A program made the translations under genes and the position numbers. This document shows positions 51,652-58,763 of a DNA stretch of 64,000 nt, piece after piece. The DNA comes from JAGREO01 sp020446285 (GTDB lineage: Bacteria > Pseudomonadota > Alphaproteobacteria > Geminicoccales > Geminicoccaceae): NCBI GenBank assembly GCA_041398005.1, contig JAWKVP010000002.1, positions 248,001-312,000 of the forward strand. Reading direction: 5' to 3'. Position 1 is the stretch's first letter. Each line of letters opens with the position of its first letter. Under the pieces are notes generated by a model that was not told where the DNA came from, ran no database searches, and was given only the letters and a program-made list of their open reading frames with translations.

Positions 51652-53454
51652 ATGGAAGGAGCCGGACGGCAGCTCGAAAGCGATGGCGATGCCCGTGCGC
51701 GCAGCCGCGACCTGCGCCAGCTCCGCCGTCTCGCCGGCTATCTCCGCCCGCATGCACCGCGCGTAGCACTGACCGTGGTCGCACTGGTGCTCGCCGCGGG
51801 GGCGGTGCTGTCACTGGGCGTCGGCCTTCGCTATCTGGTCGACAGCGGGATCTCCGCCGGCGAGAGCAATGCGCTCGCCCATGCGCTCGAGGCCGTCCTC
51901 ATCGTCATCACCGTGCTCGCGCTCGCGACCTTCGCCCGTTCCTATCTCGTGAGCTGGCTCGGCGAGCGCGTGGTCGCCGACATCCGGCGCGACGTCTATC
52001 GTCACATCATCCGCATGCCGCCCGGCTTCTTCGAGGTGACCCGCACCGGCGAGGTGCTCTCGCGCCTCACCACCGACACCACCGTCGTCCAGACCGTCAT
52101 CGGCGCATCCGTCACCCAGGCGCTGCGCAACCTGCTTCTGGTCTTCGGCGGCATCGCCCTTCTCGTCTGGTCCAATCCCAAGCTCTCCGGCATCGTCCTG
52201 CTCGCCGTGCCGCTCGTGGTCATGCCCATCATCCTCTTCGGCCGTCAGGTGCGCAGCCTGTCGAAGGTCTCGCAGGACCGCATGGCCGATGTCAGCGGAC
52301 ATGCCGAGGAGACCGTCAACGCGGTCCGCACCGTCCAGGCCTTCGCCCAGGAGGAGCGCGAGCGCGCCGCCTTCGAGGAGGCCAGCGAGGATGCGTTCCG
52401 CGCGGCGGCGTCGCGTGCATGGGCACGGGGCATGATGGCCGCGATCGTCATCGCCCTCGTCTTCGGCGCGGTGGTCGCGGTGCTGTGGATCGGCGGCCTC
52501 GATGTCGTCGCCGGACGGATCACCGCCGGCGAGCTTTCCTCCTTCGTCTTCTACGCCACCATCGTCGCCAGCGCGTTCGGCGGGCTCAGCGACGTTTTCG
52601 GCGATCTCCAGCGGGCGGCGGGCGCCACCGAAAGGCTGTTCGAACTGCTGGAGACGGAGCCCACGATCACCGCCCCCGCCGATCCGGCACCGCTGCCGGA
52701 GACATCGCGGGGAGACGTGCGGATCGACAATGTCTCCTTCGCCTATCCCTCCCACCCGGACCGGCCGGTGCTCGAGGACATCGACCTGCACATCGCCCCC
52801 GGCGAGACCGTCGCCCTCGTTGGCCCGTCGGGTGCGGGCAAGACCAGCATCTTCCAGCTGCTCATGCGCTTCTACGATCCCGGCGAGGGGCGCATCCTGC
52901 TCGACGGCACACCCGTCGACCGTTTCGATCCCGCCGCCTATCGCAGCCGCATCGGCCTCGTGCCGCAGGAGCCGGTGATCTTTTCGAGCGATGCCTGGAG
53001 CAATATCCGCTACGGACGCCCCGATGCGGGCGACGCGGAGGTGCTCGCCGCCGCCGAAGCCGCCGCCGCCCTCGATTTCCTCGAGGCCCTGCCTGACGGC
53101 CTGAACAGCTTTCTCGGCGAGAAGGGCGTGCGCCTGTCCGGCGGCCAGCGCCAGCGCGTCGCCATCGCCCGCGCCATCCTCTGCGATCCGGCACTGCTCC
53201 TCCTCGACGAGGCGACCAGCGCGCTCGACGCCGAGAACGAGCGGCTCGTGCAGGATGCGCTCGAACGGCTGATGCGGGACCGCACCAGCATCGTCATCGC
53301 CCACAGGCTCGCAACCGTCCAGCGCGCCGACCGCATCATCGTCATGGACAGGGGACGCATCGTCGAGACCGGCGCCCATGCCGAACTCGAGGCAAGGGGC
53401 GGCCTCTATGCCCGCCTCGCCCGCCTCCAGTTCCGCGATATTCGCGCAGCGTGA
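51652..53454 (+). CDS. ABC exporter, fused permease and ATPase
   Basis: A 600-residue half-transporter with six transmembrane segments (about 38-330) and a nucleotide-binding domain. Walker A is GPSGAGKTS (about 390), signature LSGGQRQR (about 495), Walker B LLLLDEATSALD. It works as a homodimer or with a partner. The family includes MsbA-like lipid flippases and drug exporters; it is not distinguished here. The start at 51652 follows GAGAAGGAC. The N-terminal 30 residues to 51562 in the open frame are excluded. Confidence 0.92.
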   Translation: MEGAGRQLESDGDARARSRDLRQLRRLAGYLRPHAPRVALTVVALVLAAGAVLSLGVGLRYLVDSGISAGESNALAHALEAVLIVITVLALATFARSYLVSWLGERVVADIRRDVYRHIIRMPPGFFEVTRTGEVLSRLTTDTTVVQTVIGASVTQALRNLLLVFGGIALLVWSNPKLSGIVLLAVPLVVMPIILFGRQVRSLSKVSQDRMADVSGHAEETVNAVRTVQAFAQEERERAAFEEASEDAFRAAASRAWARGMMAAIVIALVFGAVVAVLWIGGLDVVAGRITAGELSSFVFYATIVASAFGGLSDVFGDLQRAAGATERLFELLETEPTITAPADPAPLPETSRGDVRIDNVSFAYPSHPDRPVLEDIDLHIAPGETVALVGPSGAGKTSIFQLLMRFYDPGEGRILLDGTPVDRFDPAAYRSRIGLVPQEPVIFSSDAWSNIRYGRPDAGDAEVLAAAEAAAALDFLEALPDGLNSFLGEKGVRLSGGQRQRVAIARAILCDPALLLLDEATSALDAENERLVQDALERLMRDRTSIVIAHRLATVQRADRIIVMDRGRIVETGAHAELEARGGLYARLARLQFRDIRAA

Positions 53455-53511
53455 CCGGAAACCTGCCATGGCCGGGCGCCGAGACCCGGCTTCTTTCGAA
53501 CGGAAGCCCGA

Positions 53512-54564
53512 ATGCGAAGGTTCGTCTGTCCCCGCTGCGACAATGAAGTCTATTTCGACAGCCTCGCCTGTGTGAACTGCGATACCGGGCTGATCCTCGA
53601 TCCGACGACCGAGCGGTTTCTCGCACTCGGCGGCGAATCGGCGGCGCCCTGCTCCAACCGCGAGGAAACCGGCTGCAACTGGGTCGCGATGGACGGTCTG
53701 GACCGCTGCATCGCCTGTGCCCACAACCGCACCATTCCCGATCTCTCGAACGACGCCAACCGGACATCGTTCAGGCGCATCGACCTCGCCAGACGCCAGC
53801 TCTTCTACGCCATCCTCAAATGGCGGCTGCCGCATCCGCTCGTGGCCGGCGGGCCGCATGCACCGCTGATCTTCGATTTCCTCGCCGATGACCCCGACAG
53901 CAGCCGGCAGGTTCTCACCGGCCATGCCGGCGGCGTCATCACCCTCAACATCGCCGAGGGCGACGATGCCGAACGCGAGCGGCGGCGCACCGCCATGAAC
54001 GAGCCCTACCGGACACTGGTCGGGCACATGCGCCACGAGATCGGGCATTATTACTGGGAGGTGCTCGTCCGCGACGACCACCATCTCGACCGCTTCCGCG
54101 AGCTCTTCGGCGACGAGCGCGAGGACTACGGCCTCGCCCTGCAACGCCACTACGAACAGGGCCCGCCCGCCGGCTGGACCAGCCGTTTCATCAGCAGCTA
54201 TGCAAGCTCGCATCCCTGGGAGGACTTCGCCGAAAGCTGGGCGCACTATCTGCACATGGTGGATACGCTGGAAACCGCCTTCGCCTATGGCCTGCAATGG
54301 CGCGCCGGCAGACCGCAGGAGGACGGCCTGCGCGCCGCCGCCCTCGCCTTTCCGACCTATGGTGCTGTGCTGGACATCGATTTCAACGCCTACCACACCC
54401 GCGACTGGACGGGGCTGCGCGATGCGTGGCTGCCGCTGACACTGGCGCTCAATGCGCTCAACCGCTCCATCGGCCAGCCGGACCTCTACCCCTTCGCTCC
54501 ACCGCCCCCGGCGCTGGAAAAACTGGGCTTCGTCCACAATCTCCTGCACGGCCAGTCGCCCTGA
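53512..54564 (+). CDS. Putative zinc-binding metallopeptidase with N-terminal zinc ribbon
   Basis: A 350-residue cytoplasmic protein. The N-terminal zinc ribbon uses C6, C9, C20 and C23, and a second Cys cluster lies at 47-69. The catalytic-looking motif is H175-E-I-G-H179 (MRHEIGHYYWE), followed by DFAESWAHYLHM, which supplies the third ligand. It belongs to the putative zinc-binding metallopeptidase family whose substrate is unknown. It follows the ABC exporter by 57 bp on the same strand and precedes the BKACE gene. Confidence 0.85.
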   Translation: MRRFVCPRCDNEVYFDSLACVNCDTGLILDPTTERFLALGGESAAPCSNREETGCNWVAMDGLDRCIACAHNRTIPDLSNDANRTSFRRIDLARRQLFYAILKWRLPHPLVAGGPHAPLIFDFLADDPDSSRQVLTGHAGGVITLNIAEGDDAERERRRTAMNEPYRTLVGHMRHEIGHYYWEVLVRDDHHLDRFRELFGDEREDYGLALQRHYEQGPPAGWTSRFISSYASSHPWEDFAESWAHYLHMVDTLETAFAYGLQWRAGRPQEDGLRAAALAFPTYGAVLDIDFNAYHTRDWTGLRDAWLPLTLALNALNRSIGQPDLYPFAPPPPALEKLGFVHNLLHGQSP

Positions 54565-54676
54565 CAGGGTGCCGGGACCGGACGGAGGCTTTCCTTCGCC
54601 GCCATTCTCTCCTATCTGATATCCGGGAGACTGAACGATCCGGCACCAGCACCGACAGAAGAAGAGCCTCGAGGAC

Positions 54677-55507
54677 ATGACCGAGACCAGACCCTGCATC
54701 ATCACCGTCGCCATCACCGGCTCGCTGCCGACCAAGGCCAACAATCCGGCGGTTCCGATCACGATCGCGGAGCAGGTGGAATCGACCCACGAGGCGTTCG
54801 AGGCGGGTGCCACACTGGCGCATTGCCATGTGCGCAACGATGACGGCAGCACGACCTCCGATCCCGACCGTTTCGCCCGTCTCCTCGAGGGCCTGCGCAA
54901 GCATTGCCCCGGCATGATCGTGCAGTTCTCCACCGGCGGACGTTCCGGTGCGGGCAAGGAGCGCGGCGGCATGATCCCGCTTCGCCCGGACATGGCGTCG
55001 CTCTCCACCGGTTCGTGCAACTTCCCCACCCGCGTCTACGAGAACAGCCCGGAACTCGTGAACTGGCTTGCCGAACTCATGCGCGAGCACGATGTCAAGC
55101 CGGAGATCGAGGCGTTCGATCTGTCGATGATCTTCAAGGCGGTGGAGATGGAGAAGGCTGGCCTCATCAAGGGACCGCTGCATGTGCAGTTCGTCATGGG
55201 CGTGAAGAACGCCATGCCGGTGGACCGGGCGAGCTTCGAATTCTATGTCGAAACGCTGCACCGCCTCGCTCCGGACGCGACCTGGACCGGTGCCGGCATC
55301 GCGAGAGACCAGATCACCCTCAATCGCTGGTCACTCGAACTCGGCGGCCATTGCCGCACGGGCCTCGAAGACAATATCCGCCTCGACCGCGACCACCTCG
55401 CCCCCTCCAACGCCGCCCTGGTCAAACGCGTCGCCGACCTCTGCCCCGAATACAACCGCCACCCGGCCACCGTCGATGAAGCACGAACGATTTTGCGGAT
55501 ATCATGA
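54677..55507 (+). CDS. BKACE family enzyme (3-keto-5-aminohexanoate cleavage protein)
   Basis: A 276-residue TIM barrel. The zinc site is in H49-C-H51 (AHCHVRNDDGSTT), near the conserved E of an EAHCH-type motif. The ending CPEYNRHPATVDEARTIL is typical. BKACE enzymes condense a beta-keto acid with acetyl-CoA; the founding member acts in lysine fermentation, but many are of unknown substrate. A catabolic role is likely; the exact substrate is open. Confidence 0.85.
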   Translation: MTETRPCIITVAITGSLPTKANNPAVPITIAEQVESTHEAFEAGATLAHCHVRNDDGSTTSDPDRFARLLEGLRKHCPGMIVQFSTGGRSGAGKERGGMIPLRPDMASLSTGSCNFPTRVYENSPELVNWLAELMREHDVKPEIEAFDLSMIFKAVEMEKAGLIKGPLHVQFVMGVKNAMPVDRASFEFYVETLHRLAPDATWTGAGIARDQITLNRWSLELGGHCRTGLEDNIRLDRDHLAPSNAALVKRVADLCPEYNRHPATVDEARTILRIS

Positions 55508-55606
55508 CAACGGTTTGTCCGGGCTTTGATGAATTTGTTGTAACGGTCGTTATCGCGCTTGTCCGCTATTAATTCCTAGGACGCTTAGGGGGCCGCGCCG
55601 GTGCTG

Positions 55607-55623
55607 AGGGGGTTGGAACCCCT
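55607..55623 (-). other. tRNA/tmRNA T-arm-like hairpin
   Basis: On the minus strand, AGGGG-TTCCAAC-CCCCT makes a 5-bp stem with a 7-nt loop like a tRNA T-arm, except C where a purine is expected at the fourth loop position. It lies at the left edge of the decayed island. It may be a scar of integration at a tRNA or tmRNA 3' end, or chance. Confidence 0.2.
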
Positions 55624-55663
55624 GTTTGTGGATTTGGCCGCTGCCAATCGGTCGTTTCACCGC

Positions 55664-56290
55664 TCATGGGACCGAACCAATCTTTCTACCTTCTCTTGCG
55701 ATTGGGGTTGTTGGGGGTTTGATGGTGTGACCAGTACCACCGGCTTCTGCTGGCTTTGAGGGCGTAATGGCGCTGTTGGTGTCGTGGCTCCGTTTATCGA
55801 AAGCCTTGGTCTCGTCTCTTTCGATTCCCTTGAATTGCTCAACTGACTGATTCTCCGTCGGAAAGTTTTTGAAGACAAACGTGCCCATGAACGCAATTCC
55901 CAACGTCATGAAAAGAACTGCGATTACCCCAAGCCACTTTGTAAAGCGGCTCCACAACTTTTCCGTTTCCTCAACATCCAGATTTTCTTGATAGAATTTA
56001 TCGAATAAAGCAATCTGCCTTTGAATTGACATACTACTTGTCCAAAATGAAAATGATGTAAAAAGAATAGATGCCGTAAAAAAACTCCATGAATAAGCCA
56101 AAAACAATGAATCAATTACATTTTTATTCCATAATATTTTGTCTCCGAAGGCAACTGATACCCCCAATGCTCCAGAAGATATCGTGACTACAGCTTTATC
56201 CAGAGAACGGCTCTGATCTGCCGCCAATTCTTGGAGCTTCTTACGATGCTCAACATAAATTGGGTAATAGTCCGGATCAGCGGACATCAA
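55664..56290 (-). CDS. Hypothetical membrane protein of an A+T-rich island
   Basis: A 208-residue protein. An N-terminal helical, hydrophilic region (residues 1-30, RKKLQELAADQSRSLDKA) comes before a hydrophobic stretch (about 30-52), then two strong transmembrane segments (SLFLAYSWSFFTASILFTSF, about 62-84, and WLGVIAVLFMTLGIAFMGTF, about 118-140). The last 60 residues are Pro/Thr-rich and likely disordered. The base composition is clearly more A+T-rich than the chromosome. No function can be given; small proteins of this pattern often lie in islands. Confidence 0.65.
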   Translation of the reverse strand: MMSADPDYYPIYVEHRKKLQELAADQSRSLDKAVVTISSGALGVSVAFGDKILWNKNVIDSLFLAYSWSFFTASILFTSFSFWTSSMSIQRQIALFDKFYQENLDVEETEKLWSRFTKWLGVIAVLFMTLGIAFMGTFVFKNFPTENQSVEQFKGIERDETKAFDKRSHDTNSAITPSKPAEAGGTGHTIKPPTTPIAREGRKIGSVP

Positions 56291-56674
56291 GATATATCGT
56301 CGATAGCTATTTTTCCTTTACCGTTGTTCGAGGATGATTTTTTGCATATTTTGCAGAGACAAACTGCCCGCTGACAGCACTACGGTGGCTTCCTGTTGGA
56401 CCTCCGCCACGCGCCTATGTCAACGTTGTGGTTGGACTGGACTTTGTTTGGCCGGACTTTACAAACTTACCGCTTACTGAACTGCGATGAAGGCTGCCTT
56501 TGTTCGAGGGCATTTTCAAAACTCCACATCATGTAGTAGATCACGGAGTTCCATATACCGCATTTTGATGCAACCATAAAGGGGAAAATCAATACGGCGA
56601 TAAATTACACCTTTATTCCTATATTGTGTAGGTAGCTCGCTCGGGAAACAGCGGCAACTGGTCCGGTTCATCGC
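56291..56674. other. A+T-rich gap without a supported gene
   Basis: A 384-bp stretch between the membrane protein gene and the integrase remnant. No open frame with a ribosome site or domain is found. A+T-rich runs (for example near 56330-56345 and 56600-56625) hint at foreign DNA and at the promoter of the membrane protein gene. Confidence 0.5.
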
Positions 56675-56908
56675 TCATGCCCACATCCTCGCGGCAATAC
56701 CCTGCTCCTCGGCTCCTATCGCGTTGGCATAGATGGCCGTGGTCTTGATATCGGCGTACCCCATCCACTTGCACAGCATGTTGAGCGGCACACCCTTGGT
56801 GATGGCGTTGACGCCGTAGCCGTGGCGCAAGCCCTTGGCTGTCCGTTGCGGCCCGTCGGAGGGGCGTCGCGCCGCTTGCGGTAACGCCTTTTCGTCATTG
56901 GCTTCCAA
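56675..56908 (-). pseudogene. C-terminal remnant of a tyrosine recombinase (integrase)
   Basis: A frame of up to 77 residues whose last 55 match the end of tyrosine integrases: TAKGLRHGYGVNAI (the second Arg and its His box), GVPLNMLCKWMGYADIKTT and IYANAIGAEEQ with the active Tyr, then IAARMW. The first catalytic Arg, the Lys and the core-binding domain are missing. The 5' side runs into the antitoxin gene. It is the remains of an integration gene and marks this stretch as a decayed island. Confidence 0.8.
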
Positions 56909-57191
56909 TCGTCAAAGCGCGCCTTACCGCTTCGGGTTCGTGGTCGATGACATGCAGGAAAAGCTTGGTCGGCCCTGTCGGCACCCGTCGTCCCTGCTCC
57001 CAATCCTGCACCGTCCGCGCCGAAAATCCGAACATCCTGGCGAAGTCGCCCTGGCTCATGTTCATCTTGGCGCGAATGCGCTGCACGTCGATGTCTTCGG
57101 GGATGTGAACAACCGCACCCGTTTCCGAACCGCCGGAAAAAGCCAAAGCCTCTTCCATGCCCCTGATCATGCTTTCGCCCAATTCGCTCAT
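56895..57191 (-). CDS. Antitoxin with XRE-type helix-turn-helix (HigA/NadS-like)
   Basis: A 98-residue protein. Its C-terminal half is a helix-turn-helix, VQRIRAKMNMSQGDFARMF and FSARTVQDWEQGRRVP. The N-terminal 35 residues are acidic and probably bind the toxin. It is second in an operon, overlapping the toxin stop by ATGA (57188-57191). Antitoxins of this type bind an operator ahead of the toxin gene; a perfect palindrome lies at 57544-57562. Its 3' end overlaps the start of the integrase remnant frame. Confidence 0.85.
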   Translation of the reverse strand: MSELGESMIRGMEEALAFSGGSETGAVVHIPEDIDVQRIRAKMNMSQGDFARMFGFSARTVQDWEQGRRVPTGPTKLFLHVIDHEPEAVRRALTIGSQ

Positions 57192-57532
57192 GGTCCTTTG
57201 CTCCTGTAGAGTTTGACAAGGCTGCCAGAAAGGGATTTCAAAATATTCTTTTCCTTGTCGGTTATGTTTTCCTTCTGGCTTTTCGCGTAGGCCGTAATCA
57301 AAAATACGGGAATGTTCGTGCCTGAAAAAAATGTGATGACACGATATCCGCCGCTTTTTCCCTTTCCTTTGGTGGCAACCCGCAATTTGCGCATCCCGCC
57401 TGTGCCGCTGATTTCGTCCCCGGCTTGCGGATTCTCCGCCAGCACCGAAACGAGATCCGACCGCTCATCGTCCGCCATGCCAATCTTTTTGGCGCAACGT
57501 AAAAATTCTCCGGTTTCAACAACGGTCTGCAT
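57188..57532 (-). CDS. RelE/HigB-like toxin
   Basis: A 114-residue protein of the RelE/HigB ribosome-dependent endonuclease superfamily. Motifs are NPQAGDEISGTGGMRKLRV, GKSGGYRVITFF and IPVFLITAYAKSQKENIT, as in the type II toxins with the toxin gene first (higBA order). It would cut mRNA at the ribosome unless bound by the antitoxin encoded next. The ATG at 57532 was chosen because the palindromic operator lies 12 bp upstream; the upstream extension to 57721 is not similar to the family. Confidence 0.87.
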   Translation of the reverse strand: MQTVVETGEFLRCAKKIGMADDERSDLVSVLAENPQAGDEISGTGGMRKLRVATKGKGKSGGYRVITFFSGTNIPVFLITAYAKSQKENITDKEKNILKSLSGSLVKLYRSKGP

Positions 57533-57543
57533 TGAAGTTATTA

Positions 57544-57562
57544 TATACGGCAACGCCGTATA
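57544..57562. promoter_or_regulatory. Perfect palindrome, likely TA operator
   Basis: TATACGGC (57544-57551) and GCCGTATA (57555-57562) form a perfect inverted repeat with a 3-bp centre, 11 bp ahead of the toxin ATG. Autoregulated toxin-antitoxin operons carry such sites, bound by the antitoxin or complex. Confidence 0.75.
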
Positions 57563-57783
57563 AATCAACTTCTTTGCTTCCTCGCAACCGTGACGAGAAC
57601 GCCAACCGCTTTCGCGGCGGAGGAAGAATCTACAACTTTCGCCTGTCGTGTCCAGAAAGGCGGGGCATTCAACTTGCGGTACTGCGAGATAAGCGACAAA
57701 TGACCGGAGTCGGCTCTTCATTTCTTCTTGTTGCGGCTGATATCGTCCCGGAGAATCGATCGTCGAAAAACTGATGAAAAGAA

Positions 57784-58461
57784 TCAGAACTGGCTCAGTG
57801 CGTTGCGCAGGCCCTCGGTGGCCGGGACGACGGGTTTGATGCGGTTGAGGATGGTCTTTGGCGTTGCGTTCTCGCCGTAATAGGCTTCGTTCCAGTCCTG
57901 CCGCGACAGGACCACCGAACCGTCGAGCGCCAGACCGCCGAAGAGCCCCTTGTTGCGCGAGAAGAGATAGACATCCTCGCCGAACTGGACCGTCGTTCCG
58001 GCCCCCACGCTCGCACCGACCCGGCCGACGGCGATGCTCGCATCCGCGCCGAGCTTGAATTTCGAGGTGAGCAGCTTGTTGATCGCGTCGAGATTCATGA
58101 TGGTGAAGACCGCGTCCGACGCCTGTCCGCCGAGCTGCAGGCCGAAGCTGCCGCCATAGATGTCATAGAATGCCGGATCGCTCCATTCGCCCGTCTGCAG
58201 GTCGCGGACGAGAAGCACACCGAGCCCGTGCTCGGCACCGATGATGAAGCCCGCCTGCAGCATGTCGGGGACGACGAACACCGCATAGGCATTCTGGACG
58301 TACACATCCATGTGGTCGAAATTCGGATCGTCGAGAAAATCCTCGACGACGATCCGCGCCCGGTCGACGACGCGTTGCTGCTCGCCGGACGCATGGGCAA
58401 GAGCCGGAAGCGCCAGCGTGATGACGAGCAGCAGCCTGAATAGCCAGTTGCGATGGGCCAC
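57784..58461 (-). CDS. SYLF-domain (Ysc84-like) exported lipid-binding protein
   Basis: A 225-residue protein with a signal peptide (residues 1-24, LLLVITLALPALAHA). The SYLF domain spans about 30-215, with YAVFVVPDMLQAGFIIGAEHG, GGSFGLQLGGQASD and AGTTVQFGEDVYLFSRNKGLFGGLAL-type region. In studied relatives SYLF binds phosphoinositides; in bacteria its job is unclear, perhaps lipid binding in the envelope. It diverges from ppc across about 300 bp. Confidence 0.88.
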   Translation of the reverse strand: MAHRNWLFRLLLVITLALPALAHASGEQQRVVDRARIVVEDFLDDPNFDHMDVYVQNAYAVFVVPDMLQAGFIIGAEHGLGVLLVRDLQTGEWSDPAFYDIYGGSFGLQLGGQASDAVFTIMNLDAINKLLTSKFKLGADASIAVGRVGASVGAGTTVQFGEDVYLFSRNKGLFGGLALDGSVVLSRQDWNEAYYGENATPKTILNRIKPVVPATEGLRNALSQF

Positions 58462-58763
58462 GGGATCCTACCTTGCCGGTCCTGAAGCGCCCGCCCCGGA
58501 CAAGCCGCCGGCGCGGGAAGATGCGGGCGAAGCCTAGTGCCGACCTGACCGCGGTCAAGCCGGCGACCGGTCCGGGGCGAGGCTTTGCGCGACATTGTGA
58601 TGACGGATCCACACATTTGCACATGAGCATCCCTGCAATCCGGCCCCGGACACCATCCGCGCGAGACCGGCACGCCCGCCAATGCCCATATTGCAGCGCA
58701 GCAAAAAACCCCTATGGTGAAACGGGACATGTTGGCGGGAACAGAAACGTCTGGCGAGAAATC

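Noticed and set aside
51811..55029. Long open frame on the minus strand opposite the ABC exporter and peptidase genes
   Set aside because: Shadow of well-supported genes on the plus strand.
55508..55663. A complete tRNA or tmRNA gene at the island edge
   Set aside because: Only a T-arm-like stem is seen; no anticodon arm or acceptor stem can be drawn.
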